Source: Enterocloster asparagiformis (GTDB taxonomy: Bacteria > Bacillota > Clostridia > Lachnospirales > Lachnospiraceae). Taken from it: a DNA stretch of 64,000 bases. Every line of letters starts with the position of its first letter. Within the stretch, counting starts at the first letter, position 1. The stretch is from the NCBI GenBank assembly GCA_018380885.1, contig JAGZSY010000022.1:14856-78855 (forward strand). Reading direction: 5' to 3'. Positions 8,776 to 17,585 of the stretch are shown here, in pieces. The notes beneath the pieces were generated by a model. That model was not told the origin of the DNA and did no database searches. It worked only from the letters and a program-made list of their open reading frames with translations. The translations under genes were made by a program, and so were the position numbers.

Positions 8776-9873
8776 ATGAAATTAGGTATCGTAGGACTCC
8801 CCAATGTGGGCAAGAGTACCCTGTTTAATTCATTGACCAAAGCCGGCGCCGAATCCGCCAACTATCCGTTCTGCACCATCGATCCCAACGTGGGGGTGGT
8901 TCCGGTTCCCGACACCAGGCTGGACAAGCTGACCGCCATGTACGATTCCGCCAAAACTACGCCGGCTGTGATCGAGTTCGTGGATATCGCCGGGCTGGTT
9001 AAGGGCGCTTCCAAGGGCGAGGGCTTAGGCAACCAGTTCCTGTCCAACATCCGGGAGGTGGACGCCATCGTTCACGTGGTGCGCTGCTTCGACGACCCCA
9101 ACGTGATCCACGTGGACGGCAGCGTGGACCCTCTGCGGGATATTGAAACCATCAACCTGGAGCTGATCTTCTCCGATATCGAGATTCTTGAGCGCCGCAT
9201 CTCCAAGCAGTCCAAGGGAGCGTTCAACAACAAGGATCTGGCCAAGGAGGTGGAGCTGTTAAAGGCAGTCAAGGCCCATCTGGAGGACGGCAAGCTGGCC
9301 CGCAGCTTCACGCCGGACGACGAGGACGACCTGGAATTCATCAACAGCCTGAATCTGCTGACCTACAAGCCGGTGATCTTCGCCGCCAACGTGGCCGAGA
9401 GCGATCTGGCCGACGACGCGGCAAACAACGAGTACGTAAACGAGGTGCGCCGGTTCGCGGCTGAAAACAACTGCGAGGTGTTCGTGATCTGCGCCGAGAT
9501 CGAGCAGGAGATCGCGGAGCTGGACGAGGACGAGAAGAAAATGTTCCTGGAGGATTTGGGCATCACCGAGTCCGGCTTAGAGAAGCTGATCGCGGCCAGC
9601 TACCGCCTGCTGGGCCTGATCAGCTATCTCACCGCCGGTCCCCAGGAGAGCCGGGCGTGGACCATCAAGGTAGGCACCAAGGCGCCCCAGGCTGCCGGAA
9701 AAATCCACAGCGATTTTGAGCGGGGCTTTATCCGCGCCGAGGTGGTCAGCTACGACGACCTGATGGCCTGCGGCAGCATGGCCGCAGCCAAGGACAAGGG
9801 CCTGGTCCGCTCCGAGGGCAAGGAGTACGTGATGAAGGACGGCGACGTGGTTCTGTTCCGCTTCAACGTCTGA
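8776..9873 (+). CDS. ychF: Redox-responsive ATPase YchF (OLA1 family)
   Basis: 365-residue Obg-related P-loop ATPase that binds ribosomes and takes part in stress and translation control. G1 [12 protein letters not shown] is at residue 5, the [10 protein letters not shown] switch is near residue 70, and the altered NxxE-type base motif (FAANVAESD) gives the family its ATP preference. The C-terminal TGS domain ends [12 protein letters not shown]. Length and all motifs are normal. It is transcribed alone between a promoter and a strong terminator. Confidence 0.97.
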   Translation: MKLGIVGLPNVGKSTLFNSLTKAGAESANYPFCTIDPNVGVVPVPDTRLDKLTAMYDSAKTTPAVIEFVDIAGLVKGASKGEGLGNQFLSNIREVDAIVHVVRCFDDPNVIHVDGSVDPLRDIETINLELIFSDIEILERRISKQSKGAFNNKDLAKEVELLKAVKAHLEDGKLARSFTPDDEDDLEFINSLNLLTYKPVIFAANVAESDLADDAANNEYVNEVRRFAAENNCEVFVICAEIEQEIAELDEDEKKMFLEDLGITESGLEKLIAASYRLLGLISYLTAGPQESRAWTIKVGTKAPQAAGKIHSDFERGFIRAEVVSYDDLMACGSMAAAKDKGLVRSEGKEYVMKDGDVVLFRFNV

Positions 9874-9924
9874 TTAACCGCTTCCTGTGACCAGCCGCAA
9901 TCTGATTTCCATAGAACGGGATAA

Positions 9925-9967
9925 AACGCCTTCTGCGACGCATAAGCGGCCGCGGAAGGCGTTTTTT
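9925..9967 (+). terminator. Rho-independent terminator after ychF
   Basis: AACGCCTTC (9925-9933) pairs with GAAGGCGTT (9955-9963), followed by a T-run. Confidence 0.85.
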
Positions 9968-10035
9968 GCGTGCGAACGCAGGGAGGGCGCGACTGCCTCC
10001 GCCCCTTTGTCCTCCGTCCCATCCCGTGGATTTTC

Positions 10036-10064
10036 TTGCCATTTCCGCGCTGCTGTGTTAAAGT
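10036..10064 (+). promoter_or_regulatory. Symporter promoter (sigma-A)
   Basis: TTGCCA at 10036-10041, 17-base spacer, TAAAGT at 10059-10064, about 40 bases before the start. Confidence 0.6.
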
Positions 10065-10104
10065 TAATTTAATCTGCATTTTTCAAAGAGGGATGGTAAA
10101 TGAT

Positions 10105-11541
10105 ATGGAGCTGATCAGCAATCTTGTCGAAACGTTCAACAATTATCTCTGGGGCGCGCCCATGATTATTCTGCTTCTGGGCACCCACGTCTACCTCACG
10201 ATCCGCACTGGTTTTATCCAGCGCAAAACCTTTACCGGAATCCGCCTTTCCGTGACCCGCGACCCTGAATCCCAGGGGGATATCAGCCAGTTCGCAGCCC
10301 TGACCACCGCCCTGGCCTCGACCATCGGCACAGGCAACATCATCGGCGTCGGCACGGCCATCGCCCTGGGCGGCCCCGGCGCAGTGCTCTGGTGCTGGCT
10401 CACCGGCGTGTTTGGCATCGCCACCAAGTACGCTGAATCCCTGATCGCCGTCAAATACAGGGTTAAGACCAAGGACGGCACCATGCTGGGCGGCGCCATG
10501 TACGCCCTGGAGCGGGGCCTGAATATGAAGTGGCTGGGAAAGGTTTTCGCGGTGCTGGGCGCTCTGACGGCCTTTGGCATCGGCTGCGGCGTGCAGGTCA
10601 ACGCCATCTCCAGCATCGTGAACAGCAGCCTGGCCCCAGTCCTTTCCGGCGCTTCCGGCAAAGCGGCGGGCCTGCTGGACTCCTTCCCCTGGATCATCAG
10701 CCTGGCCGTGGGTCTGTTTGTGGGCGCAGTGACCTGTCTGGTAATCTTCGGCGGCGTCAAATCCATCGCCCGGGTCTGTGAGCGCCTGGTGCCCTTTATG
10801 GCGTTTTTCTACGTGGTCGGCTGCATCGTGATCCTGATCTTCAACAGGGCCTACCTGTCGGAAACCTTTTCCGTTATCTTCCGCAGCGCCTTCACCGAGG
10901 TGAAATCCATCGCCGGCGGCCTGGTGGGCACGGGAATCATGATGTCCGCCCGCTACGGAATCGCCCGCGGCCTGTTTTCCAACGAGTCCGGCATGGGCTC
11001 CGCCCCCATTGTGGCCGCGGCAGCCCAGACCCGCAACCCGGTGCGCCAGGCCCTGGTGTCCGCCACCGGCACCTTCTGGGACACGGTGGTGGTCTGCCTG
11101 ATGACAGGCCTGGTGCTGGTCAGCAGCATCATCGGAAATGATGCCATCAGCGTGGCCACGCTGGAGGGAGGCGAGCTGACCAGCGCGGCCTTCAGCCAGA
11201 TCCCCTACATCGGCCAGCCCATTCTGATCGTGGGCATCATCACCTTCGCCTACTCCACCATTTTAGGCTGGTCCTACTACGGGGAGCGGTGTTTGGAATA
11301 CCTGGCCGGAAAAAGGGGACTGATCCCCTACCGCATGGCCTGGATTCTGGTCCTGGTGATCGCTCCTGTCATCCAGTTGGAGCTGGTGTGGAGCATCGCG
11401 GATACCCTGAACGCTTTGATGGCCATTCCCAACCTGATCGCCGTGCTGCTGCTCTCCAATGTGGTGGTCAAGGAGACCAGGCATTATCTGAAGCATCTGG
11501 ATGAGCGGGACGACACGCCGATTCCCGTGATCCGGGACTGA
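10105..11541 (+). CDS. Alanine/glycine:Na+ symporter (AgcS family)
   Basis: 478-residue inner-membrane symporter with about ten to eleven helices. It takes up alanine or glycine with sodium (AgcS/DagA, amino acid-polyamine-organocation superfamily). The family loops GTGNIIGVGTAIALGGPGA and NESGMGSAPI are present. I chose the ATG at 10105 because AGAGGG lies twelve bases upstream; ATG 10093 directly abuts that site. The frame stays open further upstream, but only into the ychF terminator. The gene is monocistronic and ends at a bidirectional terminator. Confidence 0.95.
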   Translation: MELISNLVETFNNYLWGAPMIILLLGTHVYLTIRTGFIQRKTFTGIRLSVTRDPESQGDISQFAALTTALASTIGTGNIIGVGTAIALGGPGAVLWCWLTGVFGIATKYAESLIAVKYRVKTKDGTMLGGAMYALERGLNMKWLGKVFAVLGALTAFGIGCGVQVNAISSIVNSSLAPVLSGASGKAAGLLDSFPWIISLAVGLFVGAVTCLVIFGGVKSIARVCERLVPFMAFFYVVGCIVILIFNRAYLSETFSVIFRSAFTEVKSIAGGLVGTGIMMSARYGIARGLFSNESGMGSAPIVAAAAQTRNPVRQALVSATGTFWDTVVVCLMTGLVLVSSIIGNDAISVATLEGGELTSAAFSQIPYIGQPILIVGIITFAYSTILGWSYYGERCLEYLAGKRGLIPYRMAWILVLVIAPVIQLELVWSIADTLNALMAIPNLIAVLLLSNVVVKETRHYLKHLDERDDTPIPVIRD

Positions 11542-11596
11542 ACCGCTTCTCCTGTGAACGCCGGACAGCAGGCCGCTGCGCCGGCCCATTGGATTC

Positions 11597-11644
11597 AAAA
11601 ATCCCGCCGGACGGCCATTTATTGGCCCTCCGGCGGGATTTTTT
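11597..11644. terminator. Bidirectional terminator
   Basis: AAAAATCCCGCCGGA pairs with TCCGGCGGGATTTTTT around a loop, with A-runs and T-runs on either side. It serves the symporter gene and the converging hydrolase gene. Confidence 0.9.
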
Positions 11645-11652
11645 CCGTCCGC

Positions 11653-12366
11653 CTATGATTTTGCCGCTGCCACAAAGGCTTTTAATATTTCCCGGCTCTC
11701 CCCGCTCGTCCGGTATGAAAATTCCGGATGCCACTGGATTCCCCACACAAAGCGGCAATCCGGCATAAAGATCCCTTCGATCAGGCCGTCCGGGGCAACC
11801 GCCATGGGCCGAAAGCCCGGGGCCAGCGACTTCACGGCCTGGTGATGATAGCTGTTGACCGGGATGTTTTCCCGCCCCAGCAGTCCGTAAAGAGGCGCGT
11901 CCGGCATCAGGCAGACCGTGTGGGCGCTGCGGTCATAGGGCGGCGACATATGGTGATCCACAGCTGAAGGGAATTCCGTGGGCAAATCCTGGTAGAGAGT
12001 TCCGCCGTATACCGCATTCATCAGCTGTATTCCCCGGCAGATTCCCAACACCGCCTTGTCCCGTTTTACCCCGTTGAGCAGAATATATTGGTCCATGGAG
12101 TCCCGCAGGAGGGAGACGCTCCCACAGCGCGGGGACGGCTCCGCCCCGTACAGAGCCGGAGCTACGTCCTGGCCGCCGGTCAGGATAAAACCGTCGCACA
12201 GCTCCAAAAAACAATCCAGCTCCTCCGGCCGGTCGGTCAGCGGCGGCATAAGCGGCACCGCCCCCTGCTCCTCCAGCCCTCTCATATAGCCGGGCAGCAT
12301 CCAGTAGCTGTCCCGCTCGTGGTCCATCAGGGGCATGACCCCAATCATCGGTTTTCCATTAATCAT
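11653..12366 (-). CDS. Peptidase C26 gamma-glutamyl hydrolase (PuuD-like)
   Basis: 237-residue class I glutamine-amidotransferase-like hydrolase, family C26, which cleaves gamma-glutamyl amides such as gamma-glutamyl-GABA or folate polyglutamate. The nucleophile elbow is GICRGIQLMN (cysteine near residue 109) and the catalytic His-x-Glu is in GIQWHPEFS near the end. The oxyanion region LTGGQDV is also visible. GGGAGG lies before the ATG. It is transcribed alone. The true gamma-glutamyl substrate cannot be read from the sequence. Confidence 0.9.
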   Translation of the reverse strand: MINGKPMIGVMPLMDHERDSYWMLPGYMRGLEEQGAVPLMPPLTDRPEELDCFLELCDGFILTGGQDVAPALYGAEPSPRCGSVSLLRDSMDQYILLNGVKRDKAVLGICRGIQLMNAVYGGTLYQDLPTEFPSAVDHHMSPPYDRSAHTVCLMPDAPLYGLLGRENIPVNSYHHQAVKSLAPGFRPMAVAPDGLIEGIFMPDCRFVWGIQWHPEFSYRTSGESREILKAFVAAAKS

Positions 12367-12419
12367 CTCTCATCCTCCCGGCTTTCATCCAGTTGCACAG
12401 TCCCATTTAAGATTTCCAT

Positions 12420-12448
12420 AGTATAGCGCGTTTTAAAAATGGTGTCAA
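12420..12448 (-). promoter_or_regulatory. C26 hydrolase promoter (sigma-A)
   Basis: Minus strand TTGACA at 12443-12448, 17-base spacer, TATACT at 12420-12425; a near-consensus promoter. Confidence 0.85.
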
Positions 12449-12499
12449 GGCGCAGAGGCGGCCCCAGGCCCGGCGGCTTTAGCGCCTTCACCGCTGCGA

Positions 12500-12533
12500 A
12501 AGGGCCCGGCGCTACCTTTAGCGCCGGGCCCTT
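12500..12533 (-). terminator. Hairpin terminator after mini-OadG
   Basis: Perfect 15-base arms (12500-12514 and 12519-12533) around a four-base loop, very GC-rich (GGGCCCGGCGC). Only three T follow on the minus strand, so termination may be incomplete. Confidence 0.55.
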
Positions 12534-12569
12534 CCTCTGATGATTGAAAAGAGAGAGTTTATATCAAAT

Positions 12570-12698
12570 TTACTTTTTCTTATTTCCAATTTTTCCCATT
12601 ACAATCACTGCGATCATAATGACGAAGATAGCGGCGAAGATTCCGCCCATGCCTTTTCCCATAATCTCCAAGGCGATTTCCACATTTGTCATATTCAT
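12570..12698 (-). CDS. Mini-OadG: short single-helix Na+ pump subunit
   Basis: A 42-residue gene too short for usual callers. GGAGG lies seven bases before the ATG at 12698. The protein starts MNMTNVEIALEIMGKG, has one membrane helix (about 15-36) and ends in a lysine tail. OadG, the gamma subunit of sodium-pumping decarboxylases, has the same N-terminal helix and anchors the carboxyltransferase to the OadB pump, but is usually 80 or more residues with a Pro/Ala tail. Here only the helix is kept. It is the last gene after oadB, 23 bases away. Function inferred from position and helix pattern. Confidence 0.75.
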   Translation of the reverse strand: MNMTNVEIALEIMGKGMGGIFAAIFVIMIAVIVMGKIGNKKK

Positions 12699-12721
12699 AT
12701 CATTTCCTCCTCACGCCGCGC

Positions 12722-13870
12722 TTACAGGTACTGTGTTACAATGCTGATGACCAGGCCTCCGGCGATTACGGAAGCCACCTGTCCGGACACGTTGGTGCCG
12801 GCAGCCTGCATCAGGATGATGTTTCCGGGTTCCGCTTCCGCCGCCATCTTCTGCACCACGCGGGAGGACATGGGGAAGGCGGAGATGCCGCAGCCTCCGA
12901 TCATGGGGTTCACCGGGGGCTTGCCCGCCATTTTCAGGAACACATTGACCACCTTGGCAAAGAGCACGCCGCCGATGGTATCGAACACAAAGGCCACCAG
13001 GCCCAGAGCCATGATCATCAGAGTCGCCGGATTCACAAATTGCTCAGCCCGCATGCTGAAGGAGATGGTGATTCCCAAAAGCAGGGTGATAATATTGGCC
13101 AGCTCGTTCTGGGCCGCCTGGCTCAGGGAGTGAAGCACGCCGCACTCGCGCAGCAGGTTGCCGAACATCAGGAATCCCACTAAAGCAACGGACTGCGGGG
13201 AGATGAAGCCCACGATGATGGTAACCGCGATGGGAAATGCGATTCTCATGCCGCGGCTCACATCGCCGGGATTGTACTGCATGTGGATGCAGCGCTCTTT
13301 GTGGGTGGTAACCAGCTTGATGGCAAAGGGCTGGATAATGGGCACCAGCGCCATGTAGGAGTAGGCGGCCACCGCGATGGGGCCCATGTAGTTGGAGCCC
13401 AGCACCTGGGAAACCAGGATGGAGGTGGGGCCGTCCGCCGCGCCGATGATACCGATGGAGGCGGCGTCCTTTAAGTCAAAGCCCATCAGGCAGGCGATCA
13501 GGATCGCAGCAAAAATACCGAACTGGGCCGCCGCGCCGAACAAAAACAGCACCGGCTGGCTCAGCAGGGGGCCGAAATCGATCATCGCCCCGATGCCGAT
13601 AAACAGCAGGATGGGCATGGCCTCGGAAGCCTCGATTCCCACCTCAAACAGCCACTGGATGATGCCGGCAGCCTCCACCTTGTTCTGCACCAGCTGGTCG
13701 ATCACGCCGGAATAGGGCAGGTTCACCAGAATCGCGCCAAAGCCCAGGGGCAGCAGCAGAGAAGGCTCATACTCTTTTTTCACCGCCAGCACAATGAGGG
13801 CGATTCCCACAATGTACATGGCAATCTGCTGCCATGTCACCGCCATAATACCGTCTAATAAAAAACTCAT
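12722..13870 (-). CDS. oadB: Na+-pumping decarboxylase beta subunit (OadB)
   Basis: 382-residue polytopic membrane protein of the OadB/GcdB/MmdB family, the subunit that couples decarboxylation of a carboxybiotin to sodium export. Family motifs seen are GAMIDFGPLL, the region GIIGAADGPTSILVS with the functional Asp, and C-terminal GGCGISAFPMSSRVVQ. GGGAGG precedes the start. No alpha (carboxyltransferase) or biotin carrier gene lies within the window, so the substrate (oxaloacetate, methylmalonyl-CoA or glutaconyl-CoA) cannot be assigned. It is followed by the mini-OadG and preceded at 37 bases by the CorC-like gene. Confidence 0.93.
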   Translation of the reverse strand: MSFLLDGIMAVTWQQIAMYIVGIALIVLAVKKEYEPSLLLPLGFGAILVNLPYSGVIDQLVQNKVEAAGIIQWLFEVGIEASEAMPILLFIGIGAMIDFGPLLSQPVLFLFGAAAQFGIFAAILIACLMGFDLKDAASIGIIGAADGPTSILVSQVLGSNYMGPIAVAAYSYMALVPIIQPFAIKLVTTHKERCIHMQYNPGDVSRGMRIAFPIAVTIIVGFISPQSVALVGFLMFGNLLRECGVLHSLSQAAQNELANIITLLLGITISFSMRAEQFVNPATLMIMALGLVAFVFDTIGGVLFAKVVNVFLKMAGKPPVNPMIGGCGISAFPMSSRVVQKMAAEAEPGNIILMQAAGTNVSGQVASVIAGGLVISIVTQYL

Positions 13871-13907
13871 TTTCTAATTTCCTCCCTTGAATTGGTACAC
13901 AATCAAT

Positions 13908-15242
13908 TTATCTATCTTCCGGCCCGGAACCCGTCAGGTTCAAGAGCACGTGGCCGATGACCCGGTCCTCCAGGTCCAGAATCTCGTACTCGGCTTCCGG
14001 CGTCACCACCTTTAACGGCAGCTCCCCCGGATCGGGGATGTAACCCAACTGCTCGATCAGATAGCCGGACAGCGTATCGCAGTAGCTCTCAATATGCAGG
14101 TGAAGCTCCTCCTCCAGATCAAAGACCTGGGCGCTGCCCAGAACCCGAAAGGATTTGTGGGGCTCAAGGGTCACGATATCCGGCTCCTCGGTCTCATACT
14201 CCTCCTGAATTTCTCCCACAATCTCCTCGATCAGGTCCTCCAGCGTCACCATACCGGACACCCCGCCGTACTCATCCACCAGAATAGCGATTTTCACCTT
14301 ATTTTTCTGCATCTCGCGAAACAGCGCGTCCGTCCTGCGGTTTTCCGGGACAAAGAACGGCTCCCTCAGCAGGGGACGGATATCCACCCGGCAAAAGGAT
14401 TTGTCCCTGGCGCTGATCGTAAAGTCCTTCATGGACAGGATGCCCACGATATTGTCAATCTCGCCCTCATATACAGGGATTTTGGAATGCATGCTCTTTA
14501 AAATCCCGTCGATGTACTCCTCCACCGGGTCCTCCAGGTCAATGGCCACCATATCCTGCCGCGGCACCATAACCTCCTTGGCCCGCTTGTCGTCAAAGGA
14601 GAAAATGGATGTGATCATCTCCTTCTCGATCTCGTTGAACACCCCGGTCTCGCTGCCTGTCTCCAGCATGGATTTGATCTCCTCCTCGGAGACCTCGGCC
14701 TCCAGCGTCTCGCTGTGCATGCCGATCAGCTTTAAAAAACCGCTGGTGGAGAGGGAAAGCAGCCGGATGAAGGGATTCAACACCCGGGATATCAGGTAAA
14801 TCGGGCGCACGCAGAACAGGCTGAAGGTTTCCGCCTTCTGCAGCGCAATGCGCTTGGGCACCAGTTCGCCGAACACCAGGTTGAAGTAGGCCAGCACAAT
14901 GGTGACGCACACGCCGGCAATGGTCTGGCTGTAGGGAATCCCCCGCTCCAGCATCCACACGGCCAGCACCTGGGAAATACCCGTGGCCGCCGACGCGCTG
15001 GAAAAGAAGCCGGCAAATGTAATTGCCACCTGGATGGTGGACAGGAATACAGTCGAGTCTTTCATCAGGCGTTCGATCAGCGCAGCGCGCTTGTCGCCCT
15101 GCTCCGCCAGACGGTGAATTTTGTTTTTATTCACCGAAACCACCGCCATCTCAGCCCCCGCGAAAAACGCGTTGACCGCCGTCAGAAATACCAGAAACAA
15201 CAGCTGGAATGCAATACCGCCCGTTAGAGGGTCGCTGTCCAT
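13908..15242 (-). CDS. CorC/HlyC-type transporter (CNNM-like, DUF21-CBS)
   Basis: 444-residue membrane protein. It has an N-terminal DUF21 domain with three to four helices (about 1-195), a pair of CBS domains (about 210-335, including MVPRQDMVAI and LVDEYGGVSGMVTLEDLIEE) and a CorC_HlyC domain (about 350-430). The domain order equals that of YhdP/PaeA/CNNM proteins implicated in Mg2+/Co2+ or polyamine efflux. Domains are complete. The downstream oadB starts 37 bases after its stop and may be co-transcribed, which links two sodium or cation transport functions. Confidence 0.92.
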   Translation of the reverse strand: MDSDPLTGGIAFQLLFLVFLTAVNAFFAGAEMAVVSVNKNKIHRLAEQGDKRAALIERLMKDSTVFLSTIQVAITFAGFFSSASAATGISQVLAVWMLERGIPYSQTIAGVCVTIVLAYFNLVFGELVPKRIALQKAETFSLFCVRPIYLISRVLNPFIRLLSLSTSGFLKLIGMHSETLEAEVSEEEIKSMLETGSETGVFNEIEKEMITSIFSFDDKRAKEVMVPRQDMVAIDLEDPVEEYIDGILKSMHSKIPVYEGEIDNIVGILSMKDFTISARDKSFCRVDIRPLLREPFFVPENRRTDALFREMQKNKVKIAILVDEYGGVSGMVTLEDLIEEIVGEIQEEYETEEPDIVTLEPHKSFRVLGSAQVFDLEEELHLHIESYCDTLSGYLIEQLGYIPDPGELPLKVVTPEAEYEILDLEDRVIGHVLLNLTGSGPEDR

Positions 15243-15304
15243 AATAAAATCATTCCTCCTTTTAATGGAAATTATTTTGCGCGATTCTCCGCGCTTTTGC
15301 GTCT

Positions 15305-15333
15305 ATTATACAAAATACACCCACTGCTGTCAG
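15305..15333 (-). promoter_or_regulatory. corC-oadB promoter (sigma-A)
   Basis: Minus strand CTGACA at 15328-15333, 17-base spacer, perfect TATAAT at 15305-15310. Confidence 0.75.
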
Positions 15334-15396
15334 CAAAAAAATTCTGAAAATTCTTTCAGAAATGGCGGCAGCGCCGGGGATTTATTTGCATTTTTG

Positions 15397-15425
15397 TTGC
15401 ATCCGCAGCGTTTCCAGGCTATGAT
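15397..15425 (+). promoter_or_regulatory. PfkB kinase promoter (sigma-A)
   Basis: TTGCAT at 15397-15402, 17-base spacer, TATGAT at 15420-15425. A short GGCCGGC-type hairpin (about 15437-15455) follows in the leader. Confidence 0.7.
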
Positions 15426-15475
15426 GAAGGGGCGGACCGGCCTTCAGCCGGCCGACTGACGGAGGTGTGAAATCC

Positions 15476-16405
15476 ATGAAACCCGCGCTCATCATCGGCT
15501 CCACCGTGGCCGACATCACAGTTTGTATTCCCCGCCTGCCCCAAACGGGCCAGGATATCAATATCAGCAGCCAGTCCATGTCCCTGGGCGGCTGCGCCTT
15601 CAACGTATCGGAGATGCTGCGCCACTTCGGCCTGCCCTACCATCTGTTCTCACCGGTGGGAAGCGGCATTTACGGGGACTTTGTCCGCGCCCGGCTGAGC
15701 GAAAAAGGCATTCCCCTGCTGATCCCCATGCCTGAAGAGGAGAACGGCTGCTGCTACTGTTTTGTGGAGTCCTGGGGCGAGCGGACCTTCGCCGCCCTCC
15801 ACGGCGCTGAGTACCGGTTCAAACGCCAATGGTTCGATCTGCTGGCCCCCATGGACCTGGGCCCTGTCTACGTCTGCGGCCTGGAGCTGGAGGAGGAGAC
15901 CGGGGACGTGATTCTCGACTATCTGGAGGCCCGCCCGGCCGAAGCTTTGTATTTCGCGCCCGGGCCCAGAATCGGGGACATTGGAGATAAAAAGCTGGAG
16001 CGGATGCTGGACCTGTCGCCGGTGGTCCATCTCAACAGGCAGGAGGCCGCGGCGTGCGCCCATTCCGCCACTTCCGACGCCTCCGCCTTAGCCCGGGCCA
16101 TCAGCCGCCGCACCGGGAACCATGTGATTATCACCCTGGGCGCGGACGGCGCCCTGGTCTGCCACCGGTCCGGGCGCTGCTCCCATATTCCCTCCCGCCC
16201 CGCCCGCCAGGTGGACGCCACCGGTGCCGGGGACAGCCACATCGGCGCCGTCATCAGCTGCCGGATGCGGGGCATGTCCCTGGACGACTCGGTACGCACC
16301 GCAAATCTCGCGGCCGCGGCCGTGGTCGAGACCCGCGGAGCCGGTCTGTCCGACGAGGCTTTCCACCGGTTGAACCTGGCGCGGCTGGAAAAGCCGCACC
16401 GCTGA
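15476..16405 (+). CDS. PfkB-family carbohydrate/nucleoside kinase
   Basis: 309-residue ribokinase-like sugar kinase. The N-terminal substrate motif GGCAFNVSEML and the C-terminal ATP/anion-hole motif DATGAGDSHIGA with the catalytic Asp are intact. GGAGG is ten bases before the ATG at 15476; an upstream in-frame GTG is too close to it. Near relatives act on ribose, pseudouridine, adenosine or fructose, and the sequence does not decide between them. The gene stands alone with its own promoter. Confidence 0.9.
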   Translation: MKPALIIGSTVADITVCIPRLPQTGQDINISSQSMSLGGCAFNVSEMLRHFGLPYHLFSPVGSGIYGDFVRARLSEKGIPLLIPMPEEENGCCYCFVESWGERTFAALHGAEYRFKRQWFDLLAPMDLGPVYVCGLELEEETGDVILDYLEARPAEALYFAPGPRIGDIGDKKLERMLDLSPVVHLNRQEAAACAHSATSDASALARAISRRTGNHVIITLGADGALVCHRSGRCSHIPSRPARQVDATGAGDSHIGAVISCRMRGMSLDDSVRTANLAAAAVVETRGAGLSDEAFHRLNLARLEKPHR

Positions 16406-16554
16406 CAGCCACAGGCTGCCTGAGACGCCTCACCGTGGTCTGTTCTCATGATTTCCACAATCCCTGCGCTTTATCCCCGGCGGCGCTGCCGCACAAACCG
16501 TAAGCGAATTTTAAAAATATAACAAGCTTTCCGCAAAACAAAGATGATCCGGGC

Positions 16555-16564
16555 ATGGTATGAT
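16555..16564 (+). promoter_or_regulatory. Possible extended -10 promoter of lipoprotein gene
   Basis: TGGTATGAT forms a TGn-extended -10 at 16556-16564 with no good -35. It lies about 49 bases before the lipoprotein ATG. The remaining 16406-16550 stretch shows nothing else. Confidence 0.4.
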
Positions 16565-16612
16565 GAAAGCATAAAACGTAAGCGCACCCAACGAACGGGA
16601 GGAGTCAAATCC

Positions 16613-17443
16613 ATGAAACGAACACGAACCGCAGGCCTGCGAACGGCCTCATCCATTTTTGCCCTGATGCTCATTCTAAACGCTTCCGGCTGCGCAGGTT
16701 TGTCCGGGGCGCCGGGCGGGACCTCAGCGGCCCGGCCCTCGTCCCCCACAGCTTCCGAAGCCTCCACCGGCGCGGACCGGACAGAGACCGCAGCTCCCCC
16801 GGACAAAGCCGGGGCAAAAGAGCCGGAGACCACCGTCTCCCCGGACGACGCAGGCGGAGCTGATCTTTCGCCGGCCGGCGCCACGGGCGTGGCCCAACCG
16901 GCAGCCGGAGAAAACGACGCCCCAGCGTCCGAGAGCCAATTTCCCAGCCTGAGCGTGATCTGCCGGGACGGCACCGCCGTGGCGGAAATCCCCTCCGCGG
17001 CCGGGGGCTACACCCTCATCATCCCCCAGCCCGACGGCACGGCGCAGTCCGTCATCGCCTGCGGCTCCGACCCGCTGACCGACCTGGCCCAAGGAGAGGA
17101 GGAGATCCCCTATGTGGAATACGGCGGCCAAATTGTCCTCTCCTTTGACGGCGGAGCGCAGCCTGATTCCGTCGCCCTGACGGATATCATCCTGCGCAAG
17201 GACGGCACCGCGCAGTACGACGAGCGGACCTTTATCCAAACCAATCTGGAATGCCGCGACGGCGTGGCGGAATTCACGCTGGAGGTAAATCCCACTGTGT
17301 ATCTCAGCTCCACCATGAACCCCGAGGGCTTTTACCGTGGCTTTCGGGTGACCTGCGACTGGGACAACGGTTCCCAGAGGGAATACGCTTTCATTCTCCG
17401 CGCCGGAACCTGCTTTCCCATCGAATCGACGCCGGAATCCTAA
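16613..17443 (+). CDS. Lipoprotein with Pro/Ala/Thr-rich linker, unknown
   Basis: 276 residues. A basic start (MKRTRTAGLR) is followed by a hydrophobic helix and the lipobox NASGC, so Lgt would lipidate it on the outer face of the membrane. Residues about 30-105 are a low-complexity Ala/Pro/Glu/Thr linker, as in wall-spanning lipoproteins. The rest is a beta-rich globular domain that I do not recognise; TWxNG-like features are absent. GGGAGGAG precedes ATG 16613. Single gene between the PfkB kinase and an ABC exporter. Confidence 0.8.
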   Translation: MKRTRTAGLRTASSIFALMLILNASGCAGLSGAPGGTSAARPSSPTASEASTGADRTETAAPPDKAGAKEPETTVSPDDAGGADLSPAGATGVAQPAAGENDAPASESQFPSLSVICRDGTAVAEIPSAAGGYTLIIPQPDGTAQSVIACGSDPLTDLAQGEEEIPYVEYGGQIVLSFDGGAQPDSVALTDIILRKDGTAQYDERTFIQTNLECRDGVAEFTLEVNPTVYLSSTMNPEGFYRGFRVTCDWDNGSQREYAFILRAGTCFPIESTPES

Positions 17444-17524
17444 CACACGCCCAAGGCAGATGAGCAGAACCCTGTGCGCCCTATCTAAGGCAAAAGGCGT
17501 AAGCCGGCATACCGGAGGATTCAT

Positions 17525-17553
17525 TAGACACCTCCCAAAAAACAGTGTATAAT
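17525..17553 (+). promoter_or_regulatory. ABC exporter promoter (sigma-A)
   Basis: TAGACA at 17525-17530, 17-base spacer, perfect TATAAT at 17548-17553. Confidence 0.8.
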
Positions 17554-17585
17554 GAATCAATATCAATCTGCTGGGAGGACACAGG

